This document shows, one piece after another, positions 54,496-64,000 of a stretch of DNA of 64,000 nucleotides. The notes under the pieces were generated by a model, which was not told the origin of the DNA, made no database searches, and was given only the letters and a program-made list of their open reading frames with translations. The stretch is from positions 48,491,688 to 48,555,687 of the forward strand of contig NC_135725.1 in the NCBI RefSeq assembly GCF_964656455.1, read 5' to 3'. This DNA is from Halichoerus grypus (Eukaryota > Chordata > Mammalia > Carnivora > Phocidae). The translations under genes and the position numbers were made by a program. Position 1 is the stretch's first letter; each line of letters opens with the position of its first letter.

Positions 54496-57400
54496 GTCTT
54501 TGTCCAGGGGCATAACTTCAACACTTGGCCAGGTGTTTATCAAGTCTGTCTTTGCCTTCACATCCTGCTTGTGCAGAGCCACGAGCTCCGCCAGATATGA
54601 GAGCTCAGGACTTTCTTCTGCCTTTCCTGAGAAGGAAAGAACCCTGCCTGTGGCATGTGCTCTACGCATGTATGTGGTCTTCTGGATTCCCAGTAATATT
54701 TCAGGCTTTTCAAAACCCTATATACATTTCATTTCCAGCATTTCCTCTTAAGTTTTTGTCTATACAGTTATTTGCACCAACCATTTATCTACTACCTCAG
54801 AAAACCATGAAGTTAAACAATTGCCTGTAATTTTTTATGACAAATGCCCTTTTCCACCACGCCCTCCAGGGAAATGGCTATTCACACTGGGCAGGCTCCA
54901 AGTCACGTTAGTGTAAGTAGCTTTGCAAGTGGGGTGTTCTAGGGAACCACCAGGCATGTCAACTGATGGTGGTATATTGAGAATAAGTCTTTGAAAGATA
55001 TCTAGCCCTCTTCTGCTCCTTCCAGCGGCTCCCCTGTTGGTTTTCACGGCAAATATTGGGAAAGCAAGAGATACGAACAGAGAAAGCTAAAACGCCACAA
55101 AGCTGACAGTTTTTACTGAGGTACAGCCATTTTTTCTTGAATAAATCTTCCCCTGGTTACTACAAGCCTTTGGTTAATTTCTAAAGTTCTAAAATAGTCC
55201 ATGGGAGGCAGGGGGTTGTTTTGTTTCATTTCGCCAGTTTTCTCATTGCTTTTATGGAGAAGGAATTTCCACAGGTTCAATTTGACCCCACATTTTGACA
55301 TTTGACATTTGACAGTTTGACCCCAATATCTTATTGCCTTCCTTCTCCTCCTTACCTCCACCCCATTTTACTCCCTCTATAACTCCTTTTCATCCTAAAA
55401 TTGTGTTCCATCATTTCAGCTAGATTATATCCAATAATATTAACTCTTACACTTCTTTGTTTATCTGCTTTCTCTGCCTCCCTATTCCAGAGCACTACCA
55501 GGAAAACCACTAATACCTAGATTTCAGTGTTACCATGTAGATACACATTGCAGAGTCCAATGGGTTCACAGTTAAGTTGGAAAATCTGTTTACTTTTCCT
55601 TGGTTACATTCTCTTCTAATCACCTGGGCTTAGACGTTTTCTCAAATTTTAGCCACTCTTCTAAATATTTACAGCCACTTTCCTGTACATTTGAGCATTT
55701 TTCTATTTTATTCAGAGAAAATAGAGACCACCTCATGTGATTTTTCACAAGATTCCTGTACTTCATTACCCTTCAAGGAAGAATTTATCTTCATCCACAC
55801 ATAATCCATATTGCTTCTTTCCATACACAAACCATAACTCGTCCCTTTACCAATCCCAAACTCATTCCTAGCCAAGTGCTCTAGATCTCGGGGTCTTCTG
55901 TCACAGGAGTAGATAGGATAAGGACACAAAAAGTCAGTGCAGTAAACTGATTAGGAACAAGTATTTTCATTTTGAGAATAAGGACAACAATGATTTTGGC
56001 CGGTCTCTAAATCTGCATATAGTTCCCTGAATGATAACATAGGAGAGGGAATCCATCAGTAGTTTTTGTTGTCATGGCAGGGGAGGGATTAGGTAATATG
56101 TAAAATAGTGTGCTATCACTCAGGTCTTTAGACTCCCCCAAAAATCTCCTTTTCTTCTCCAAAACCTTCTAATGACTCTCAACGACCCTTAGATCAAACT
56201 TTACATTTGGGGGTTTATTTCTATGCAACTCTTAGTCCCTAATCTATTGCCCCACTCACATATATTTTCTCATTTGATTGTCTTTTTGATCCTGTGAAAC
56301 AGAATTTCTTGGTTAATTTAATTTATTCTTACTTTAAACCATTCCATCTATAAGAGAACGAGTCCTTACAATGTACCTTGTTGATACTATTGACTTGTGA
56401 ATGTGTAATGGGTGAGGAGCTCTAAGGCTTCTGAACTAATCCAATTGTTTATCTACAAAAACACCTGCAGCCAAGAAGTGAGATAACAAAATCACCGAGG
56501 AATCAAAACATGAGAGTTGAATCACAAAATCTTATTTTATTTTGATCTTCTACTGTAGGTATCTACCTTAGCACATCAATAAAAAGATAATTTTGTGTAG
56601 TAAAACAAAGGAGCTCGTTATAGGGATATAAAAGCCAATGACATTAAAAGCCACCTTAATGCTCAGCAGACTGAAACCAAATAATCCAGTATAATGAAAT
56701 GATTAGGTTGGAGTCTTAATAGATTGTAATTGTTAGGAGAATAATTTATAGCTAAAATATTTCCCCATCTATAAGGAAAGCAAGCATTGAAAACAATTCT
56801 AAAAATATAGAGACCTGAGTGCTAAAGGTAGAATAGTATTTCCTTTATTATTGGAGTATTAAGAGCAAATGAAATGAGTATTACTGAACGATTTTTCTAT
56901 TTGAAGTGTTTTGTTATCACACACTGAAAGAAAAATTAATGTTTCAGATTCCTTTGGCAAAAAAAAGCCAGAGATAGTTACTTTGCAAACATCTTTATTG
57001 TTCCTTACCTAAAATAGATTGTTTATGAGATAGCTAAAATGGCTCAAGCAACAAAAATAAATTATTTATTAGAACTCTAGCAAGTGTTAAGTAGACCAAT
57101 CAAAAAGGAATGTAGGTAGGAATGAGCCAGCCAGCCGAACATCCTGCACTAGAGGAAATTGTCTAGCCTAGGGCACAAACTGGACTGAGGGTAAAGAGAA
57201 TTCACAAAACACACAACTATTCCTCAAAGAGAGTTGGTCGTTCTCTGAAAAATACACATCTAGTCTCAGTATCTGTTCAGCAAAGCAACTGCAACTCTAC
57301 AGATAAGCACTGGGTTTCTGATTTCTCTTTCTCTATCAGTGTATTTGTATTTGTGGAGCCCTGAGAATAGGCAGATTTGTTGGTGGAAGGAGCTTAGGAA
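54496..57400. other. Unique-looking DNA, 2.9 kb
   Basis: No transposon recognised. Two overlapping plus frames (54479-54751, 54525-54830) and minus frames (54835-55047, 55113-55361, 55708-55929) have no recognisable domains. A small TTTGACA x3 array lies at about 55295-55318. The repeat-free interval 56850-57100 has CTTTATTGTTCC- and CCTTTGGC-type words but no firm signal. Confidence 0.4.
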
Positions 57401-57404
57401 CCCC

Positions 57405-57645
57405 GAGTAGAGACTCTGGTGTCAGCAAAACATGGCTCCCAATCCTGACAATATCACTTACCAACTGTGTCACCTTGGGCATATCATGTGTTTTTTCTGT
57501 TCTGTAATATATAAACTGGTGATAATACTAGTTCTTACTTCATAGGATTATTTTGAGGATGGAAATGACCTAATGCATGCAAAGCACCTAGTATACTGTA
57601 ATTAATTTTTATGTAAACATTAGCTGTTATTTTATTTTGTATAGT
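57405..57645 (+). mobile_element. MIR SINE, nearly full length
   Basis: GAGACTCTGGTGTCAGCAAAACATGGCTCCCAATCCTGACAATATCACTTACCAACTGTGTCACCTTGGGCATATCATG, ATAGGATTATTTTGAGGATGGAAATGACCTAATGCATGCAAAGCACCTAGTATACTG follow MIR from 5' to 3'. Confidence 0.9.
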
Positions 57646-59095
57646 TAGAGAAGGACAAATAAAATACAAATCTTGCAGTGTTACCTGGATACAGTATTTC
57701 TCAAATGATTTAGTTTCTGACTGCCTGATAAGATTTCTTGATTTCCCTTGTAACTTTCCACTACCCTATTGGAACAATCCCGTTAATGTACTGAAGGTTC
57801 TCTCCATCCTCACCACCATTTCAGGACAGCAATTTGTATGATTACTACTCCTCCTGTTCCCTCCATGCTTCCACTGTGATAACTGGTATGGTGTCTGTTG
57901 ACTTTTTAGGAGGAGTATTAACAGGTTTGGCATTCAGGTCTGAATTTCTTATATACCTCTTCTAGTTCAGTTCCTGCAGCTTTTTGCCCCATTCTCTATG
58001 GCAAGATCCAGTTCCAAGCCTCGGGTCCCACAGATTGGGACCATTTTCTTCTAATTATCTAGATGTAGGCTGATCCAGTTATATTATAATACAATCTTAA
58101 AGGCTTTCAGTGGCAAACAAAGGATTTAAGACATGATCCTTTGAATAGTGGGCATCGTTTAAGATGCGTTAGCACAGAAATGAAATAGAACTTTAGCTGG
58201 CTTGTGTTGAATGGACTGGAAGCAAGACTACCCATTAAAAAACTGGTTAATAATCCAAGTGTAACTTTATGAGGATGGGAAACAGAAATGGAAAGGATAT
58301 GAACATCAAAGGAACTTCAAAATATCTTTGATGGAGTAATAATTTTGGAAAAACATCTCTTAGCTTTACCTTTATTCAATAGTCAGTAAATGTGTAGCAT
58401 AATAAAATGTACTAATAGAATGAAATTGCCTCAAAAAAAGAAAAAGCTAATGGTTTTCTTTAAAGCCTTAGCTGCTTTCTTAGTTTTAATAAAGAAACAA
58501 TTTCCTAAAGCAAAATTTTAGAATTGTTCATATCAACTGTCATATCAGCTTTATTTATTTATTTTTTTAGCTCTAAAAGTCTACTCTGATAGCATACATT
58601 TCCATTTATATTTATAATGTTTTCAGAGCACAGGGAAAAATGTAAGCCTCCAAGTTAGCACTAGTAGTCCCCATTACAACTCACTTTAGGCAAAATTTTT
58701 AGTATATCAAATTAAGTACAAGTGAATACATTGTATAAATATATACTTCCTAGGTGTTCAAGTTAGAGAGGTACAAATATAACTCCCCATCTGAGAGAGG
58801 AGGGGCATTTAATGCACTTAAGTTTTAAAGATATCTGTCATTTAGACACATAATCTATGTTTTATTCATTTCAATTTAAAGGATCTGTTTTACTTCTTAG
58901 AAAATCTACTCTCCAATGTAGATATGGTACCACTAGGTAAACTTAATATAGCATATCTATGCAAAGTTAGAGAAATTAGTCCAGTTACAAAATTTTTAAA
59001 TCATGTTGTCCAACCCTTTAAACAATCTTGTTTGGGTAGAGAAGGATTAGATAAAACTGGTTCAAACCCTGGCTGTGCCCAAATTGACTGGGAAG
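57646..59095. other. Unique-looking DNA
   Basis: Nothing recognised. The frame at 58924-59139 has no family resemblance. Confidence 0.45.
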
Positions 59096-59099
59096 TTTG

Positions 59100-59265
59100 T
59101 GTTGAATTCAATCCTGTCAGTGGTTTCCCATTTCTCTAGATAGATGGACACCTTATCCTGAACTCTAGGGCTCTTTATCATCAGGCTTCTGCCCCTCCCC
59201 CAGCCTGATCACTGCCCACACTTAGCTCGCGCCCCCACCCTCTGCCAGTCTCTCTCTTCCGTTGT
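59100..59265 (+). mobile_element. Possible L2 LINE fragment
   Basis: ATCCTGTCAGTGGTTTCCCATTTCTCT, then CTCTGCCAGTCTC fits the L2 'ctccaatggcttcccatctcactc' region loosely. Confidence 0.35.
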
Positions 59266-59329
59266 AGTTGTTGGTATTGTTTCAATGACACATAAAATGA
59301 TAAAATGAGTAGTGAAAAAGGGTATTTTA

Positions 59330-59835
59330 AAATTGGTCTTACTCTTATCTCAGACACTTTGTTTCACATCCTTCAATGTGGTAACTATCAACTTCATTTT
59401 TTTGTTTCTTTCATAAATGGAACGGAAGTATACACATTGGGTTTCATATTGTTTTTCTTGCTTTGCCTTGTTCATTTTTTGTATCACGAATTATGAATCT
59501 ACTCCATTCTTTACAAATGCTCTGTAATATGCCATTTTTTGATGCTTAGTATTTTGTACATTTGGCCTCAAATGAACGTTTTGATTGTTTCCATTTTTAT
59601 CATTATTACTAATAATACTAAAATTAACATATATTTGTATATCCATGTGATATTAGGTAGATGAATTCTTGGATCTGTAATTTCTCAGTGAAAGGTAAAA
59701 GAACGCATTTTGATAGAGTGTTCTACATCATTCCCTAAAGAAATGTTGTTTGCCCATAATCTTCTGGAACCCTGGGTGCCACCCAAATTTTAATTTTTGC
59801 CAATATGATAAATATTGTTCCTATTCATAAGAACT
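59330..59835 (-). mobile_element. Old L1M fragment
   Basis: Plus-strand words CTTTCATAAATGGAACGG, CTCTGTAATATGCCATTTTTTG, TTTTGATTGTTTCCATTTTTATC and AGATGAATTCTTGGATCTG resemble inverted L1M ORF2/3' region ('taatattccattg', 'ggttgtttccaattttt', 'aaattcctagaagtg'). Confidence 0.5.
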
Positions 59836-59844
59836 TTGAAAATA

Positions 59845-60182
59845 ATTTGGAAGAGTGACAATAAATAAATAGTAAAATCATGTCAAGCACCGAGATGGCA
59901 AAGAGAAATAGAGTGACATGGGTCCTCGTGTGGTTATAATAATCAGTAAAGTATCTGAGGAGGGGACATGTGAACAGAAACTAGAAGATATGAGGGTACA
60001 TACTATGAGGATATCTGCAAGCAGCACATTCTAGCTGGAGGCAACAGTTAAGCCCAAGGCCCTGAGATAGGAGGGTGTTTAAGAAAACAGCGAGTGGTGA
60101 GCTGGGAAAGGAGGGGCCAGGGCAAGTGTATTAGAAATTGACGTTGGCACGAAGTTATGGATCAGATAATGAGAGCTGTGTC
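59845..60182 (-). mobile_element. L2 LINE fragment
   Basis: GTATCTGAGGAGGGGACATGTGAACAGAAACTAGAAGATATGAGGG, GGATATCTGCAAGCAGCACATTCTAGCTGGAGGCAACAGTTAAGCCCAAGGCCCTGAGATAGGAG follow the inverted L2 ORF2 C-terminal region closely. Confidence 0.8.
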
Positions 60183-60184
60183 TT

Positions 60185-60515
60185 TTCAGAATATGAGCCT
60201 TTTGTCTGGGAAATACATTGCAGATTATTTTCCTACTTCATCTTTTGCCTCTCGACTTTGTTTTTGAACAATTTTTCTATACAGAAGTATTCCATTTTTA
60301 TCTAGTCAGTCTTATCATTTTATTGTTTGTTTATGGCTTCAGGGATTTCATTCCAAGAATATTAAACATCCCTTCCTTTTTCTTTTACTATTTTCAAGGT
60401 TCCACTATTTTATATTTAAATTTCTACAACACCTGGGATACATTTTGGCATACAGAGTGAGATAAAGATGCATTTACGTTTTCTCACATGGCTAACCAGT
60501 TGTACCAAGAAAAAA

Positions 60516-60561
<46 letters not shown>

Positions 60562-60720
60562 TTCTTCCTTTTTAAAAAATATGTCACTGGATTCTCTATT
60601 CAATTAAAATTCTTTTAATGCACCATGACCAAGTTCTTGAACTACTGCAACATTTTATTATTTCTTAATACAAGACTGAATTAGTCAACACAACATTCTT
60701 TTTTAGAGTTTTTCTACTTA
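60185..60720 (-). mobile_element. Old L1M ORF2 fragment
   Basis: TTATGGCTTCAGGGATTTCATTCCAAG, TTTATATTTAAATTTCTACAACACCTGGGATACATTTTGGCATACAGAGTGAGATAAAGATGC and CACATGGCTAACCAGTTGTACC are the inverted L1M region before the '...gtccagcaccatttattg' block. A (TG)n array interrupts it. Confidence 0.65.
60523..60559. repeat. (TG)n microsatellite in L1M
   Basis: About 18 TG units following ATATATATG. Confidence 0.95.
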
Positions 60721-61420
60721 TTTCCACATGCTATTTTTTTAAGTGATCTTTACAACCACCATGTCTAGTTCAAAAATGGTTGGTATTTTTTAGTGGATTG
60801 GCAGTTTAACTGTATGTTTACTTTAAGAACAGGTTATTGGTTTTAATTATTAATTATACTGTGTTTCTGCATTCAAATTTGTGCATTTAATTTTCCTTCT
60901 CTTTATAAATTATTTATTTTGTTCTCCTTAGTTTCACATTGTCATATTCTGTCTACCTATTTGGATTTAATGAATCTTTTCTTGTTTGGTAATTTAAACA
61001 TTAAGGTTGTGAAATAAATTTGAAGATGTATAAAGGGCAGTTTTCCTTAACATGGTCATCTGAACCATCTGTCAAGCAAATTCTGGCTCCCACATCCAGT
61101 GAATGCACTGTTTCACACCAGGTTCTGATTTTTCTAAGAACTTTTTCCCATTAATTCCTTCTAATAGTCACAAGTTTCAATTTATATGTTGTTTTTCTCA
61201 TTGTTTTAGGAATTGTGGAAAACATTTACCTTCTTCCACAATTTTATCAGTGCAGACCACTGTTAATAGAGGACTTTTCATTTTTGTGGAGGAAAGGATG
61301 ATGGCTCTAACTTATTTAATCACTGTCATTACCAACATATGTTAAATATCTGTTGATTATTCAATCAATTCCAAAAAGTTCTGTTTTAATCTATGTAAAA
61401 AGTGCAAACTAAGAAATTTC
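60721..61420. other. AT-rich DNA, no clear feature
   Basis: Possibly more decayed L1M at the left; nothing firm. Confidence 0.4.
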
Positions 61421-61433
61421 TCAGAAGTTTATT

Positions 61434-61654
61434 TACTTTTTAAAGATTTATTTATTTGAGAGAGAGAAGGAGAGTGCATGCAAGTGGGCGCATGAGCAGG
61501 GCATGGGGCAGAGGCAGAAGAAGAGGACCTCAAGCAGATTCCCCGCTGAGTACGTAGCCCAACACTGGACTCGGATCCCAGGACCCTGAGATCATGCCCT
61601 GAGCTGAAAACAAGTGTCAGCCATTTAACTGACTGAGCCACCCAGGCACCCCCT
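61434..61654 (-). mobile_element. CAN-SINE
   Basis: Inverted SINE: TTTAAAGATTTATTTATTTGAG tail, CCCAGGACCCTGAGATCATGCCC, AACTGACTGAGCCACCCAGGCACCCC head. Target duplication TCAGAAGTTTATT (61421-61433) against TCAGAATTTTAAT (61656-61668). Confidence 0.94.
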
Positions 61655-61734
61655 GTCAGAATTTTAATAAAGCAAAATCCATGATATAATCAGTGTTATA
61701 TTTTGCCTTTTGATATCCACAAAAATGTGGTTCT

Positions 61735-61990
61735 TTTTTTAACCTTTTACTCTGAAAAAATTACAGATTCACTGAGAGTTGCCAGAATACTACAGGGAAG
61801 TCCCACATGCCCTTTACTCAGTGGACTACTGGTTACACTGTATATAAAATGTATAAATTACTAAACTAGGAAATTTAATAATAATAGCAATAATAAAGAT
61901 GATACCAAATGCTGTTCTTCTAATATATTCTTTCCTCATTTCATATGTGTCCCAAATGGTTTTGTACCATTTTATTGTTTGGATTAATAT
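61735..61990 (-). mobile_element. Old L1M 3' UTR fragment
   Basis: AAAAAATTACAGATTCACTGAGAGTTGCCAGAATACTACAGGGAAGTCCCACATGCCCTTTACTCAG matches the inverted L1M 3' UTR ('attgtagattcacatgcagttgtaagaaataatacagagagatccc'). Confidence 0.55.
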
Positions 61991-63080
61991 AGAAAAACTG
62001 GTTGTTCTTCTGGACTTAATTTTTCAATAGCCGTTCTTTATTGTTACTCTATTTTCTTTTACATGTACCTCTACAAATAAAAAAATGTCTTTTTTTCTCT
62101 GGCATGCAGAGCTTTTACACACGTGATTTGATTTAATTTTAATTTATAACCCAACATTCCAGGGGAAATAAGTATGTCCTACTCTCCTTCCCTCCCAAGT
62201 TCTATAACTGAAAGGCTTTTTTTTTTTTTTTTTTTAAATAGCAAACAATTATCCCCCTGGTCTCGAATTGTGGAGATGGATAATATAGCAATGTGATTTA
62301 AAAATTGATCTTAGCTCTACTCAGCTGAGCATAAAAGAAAATATATGACCTGCTAAGGAGACATGGTAAGCCCGCAGCGTATAGTACCATTGCCGAAGCT
62401 CGAAAAGGCTTCCTAAGACCTTTCTACTAAGGATGGAGTTTGCTGTCTGCCGTATAATCCTAGCCAGACTTTTCCTTGACCTTGAAAAATACTAAAAGCA
62501 TAATCAATGGTCATCTAATAGCAGTTGCCCAGGCACCGTGTATGGTGTGTGCTTCCTGCTGAACCACAGATGATGTTTACCTCATCTGCAGAAGCCATAC
62601 TGTCAGACAGTCAGTAAACAAAGATATTTTTCTGTCCGGAAATGCCACAGACTGTAAATACCAAACTGGTCACCTGTGGCTATTTCAGATTCCATTCACA
62701 TTAAAAACGTCATACTCTAACTGTAAATGTAGTATATTTATAAATCTGCAACCATTAGTAGAATTGTGGTTTTTGAAAAAAAAATCACTTATGATTTGCC
62801 AGGAGAGGCATTTAAGGTCATACCCAAAACTGTTATAACTGCCAAAAAGGTGATTCTGAAGTGAACATACCAACTTTTATGGTTCCAGAAGAGACTTTTG
62901 AATTGGTATACAATGGCCTTGCAGCAGGCTGAGCGGAATATGTATACACCTATTAATGATTAAGATATGCACAGTATCATGGAATCAGACAAGGAGAAAA
63001 AGAAATCCAGAAAGGTTATCTGATCTAACTCTCCTCTTCCAGTTGGGTGATTGTGAGACCCACAAAATGGACAGCATGTT
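61991..63080. other. Unique-looking DNA
   Basis: A T-run of 18 lies at 62218-62235. The stretch 62330-62660 is repeat-free and slightly GC-richer. The frames at 62685-62873 and 62956-63204 have no recognised family. Confidence 0.45.
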
Positions 63081-63084
63081 TATT

Positions 63085-63230
63085 GGTGATAAATTCATTC
63101 ATCTACTCAACAAACCTTTACTGAATACCTATTACTTACTAGGTACAGCATTAGATGCCAAGGATATAAAGGGAGGACCCACACCCTGCTCTCAGAGTTC
63201 ATAATCTAGGAAAGAAAACAGGACACAGGA
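63085..63230 (-). mobile_element. L2 LINE 3' end
   Basis: ATTCATTCATCTACTCAACAAACCTTTACTGAATACCTATTACTTACTAGGTACAGCATTAGATGCCAAGGATATAAAGG fits the inverted L2-type terminus. Confidence 0.7.
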
Positions 63231-63271
63231 GTAATCAGAGTCAATTCCTTCTTCACTCTGGAAGAAAATTT

Positions 63272-63472
63272 TTTTTAAAGATTTTATTTATATATTTGAG
63301 AGAGAGAAAGAGAGAGCACAAGCAGGGGTAGGGGGGAAGTGGCAGAGAGAGAGGGAGAAACAGACTCTCCACTGAGCAGAGAGCCCAATGCAGGACTCAA
63401 TCCCAGGACCCCGGGATCATGACTTGAGCCGAAGGCAGACGCTTATTAACCGACTGAGCCACCCAGGGGCCC
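63272..63472 (-). mobile_element. CAN-SINE
   Basis: Inverted SINE: TTTAAAGATTTTATTTATATATTTG tail, CCCAGGACCCCGGGATCATGAC, ACCGACTGAGCCACCCAGGGGC head. Target duplication CTGGAAGAAAATTT (63258-63271) against CTGGAAGAAACTTTT (63473-63487). Confidence 0.96.
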
Positions 63473-63487
63473 CTGGAAGAAACTTTT

Positions 63488-64000
63488 CAAGTAGTGCTTG
63501 TCTAAGTAGTTGTTATTTTACCATGAGAAAACTGGATATGTTGCTAAACATTCACTACTATGGCAGAAAGAAGTAAATGATGGTAGAGGTCAGAAAAAAG
63601 AAACTTGCAAATTGCAAGCAAGTGACATAGTGCAAAACCATGAGAAGGAAGACAGGCTTCCATAAGCACTGTAAAGATCTGTCCAATAGGAAAAGTGCAA
63701 CAAAAATAGCCAAAATTCTAGAGTTGCATTTGTTGAAAACTTTGTATATACAGTGCAAACTTTGCTAAATCACTGCCAGAAAATAACAGTCACAAAATTA
63801 GAGGTTTGTTGTATACAAATTTTCTTAACTCATACATAACGTTTACAAAAATAATTTTCTAGGTTGAGCAATTCTAAAGACCCAGAGACTATCAAGACTT
63901 ACCCTCTTTCCAAAAGTTTTCTTTGTCATAACAACTGAGTAAGGAAAAGATGGTGATAGATGTGACTACAACCACTAGAACTTTTCACAAACTCCACGAT
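63488..64000. other. No recognised feature up to the window end
   Basis: AT-rich, unique-looking; the frame at 63558-63758 is unrecognised. Confidence 0.5.

Noticed and set aside
54479..54830. Two overlapping plus-strand frames with mixed composition
   Set aside because: They start near the end of an L1M remnant and compete in different frames; no family recognised.

Overview
This 64 kb window looks like a gene-poor, AT-rich piece of a mammalian nuclear genome from order Carnivora. The diagnostic element is the tRNA-derived CAN-SINE (head reading GGCGCCTGGGTGGCTCAG, CT-rich middle, AATAAAATCTTTAAAA tail). I count seventeen copies, on both strands. The youngest copies carry the CTGCCTTCGGCTCAGG type of body, which I associate with arctoid carnivores (bears, seals, mustelids) rather than dogs or cats; that narrower placement is inference. 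I found no protein-coding gene, no convincing exon, no structural RNA gene and no CRISPR or bacterial-type feature. All open reading frames that I could interpret are decayed L1 ORF2 pieces, low-complexity runs or chance frames. The window could be intergenic or lie inside a very long intron; the sequence alone does not tell.

Layout. 0-4.2 kb: a twin-primed (5'-inverted) L1 at the left edge, two SINEs, two old L2 copies. 4.2-6.8 kb: mostly unique DNA. 6.8-10.5 kb: layered old repeats (L1M, L2, two MaLR-type LTRs, MER20 inside L2). 10.5-17.5 kb: mostly unique, with one short L1, one SINE and a homeodomain-motif-rich stretch near 14.1-14.7 kb that could be a conserved regulatory element. 17.5-23.6 kb: one truncated L1 of about 3.8 kb on the minus strand, inserted in a MIR, its tail turned into a CTTT tract, and itself carrying four later insertions (two SINEs, two L1s) with target-site duplications. 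23.6-25.4 kb: four MIRs, then a solo endogenous-retrovirus-type LTR that contains a tiny L1 insertion. 25.4-31 kb: mostly unique with a second twin-primed L1 at 29.3 kb. 30.4-33.8 kb: L2, a hAT remnant, an MaLR-type LTR, more L2, and two sets of perfect hairpins. 33.8-38 kb: L2 traces, a SINE, an L1M ORF2 3' end whose tail has expanded into an AATAAA-bearing minisatellite, and a SINE. 38-46 kb: mostly unique, a purine microsatellite, a MIR, a SINE-into-SINE pair and two further SINEs. 46-51 kb: old L1M, a 98-bp local duplication, and two short L1s, one with a possible 3' transduction. 51.8-54.5 kb: an old L1M ORF2 holding two SINEs, one of them young. 54.5-64 kb: mainly unique DNA with MIR, L2, old L1M and two SINEs.

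There is no operon-like or pathway logic here. The history that can be read is a succession of insertions: L2 and MIR first, then L1M, hAT and MaLR elements, then carnivore L1 and CAN-SINE copies, many with readable target-site duplications. Family names are from memory of consensus sequences and were not checked by alignment; boundaries of old repeats are approximate.
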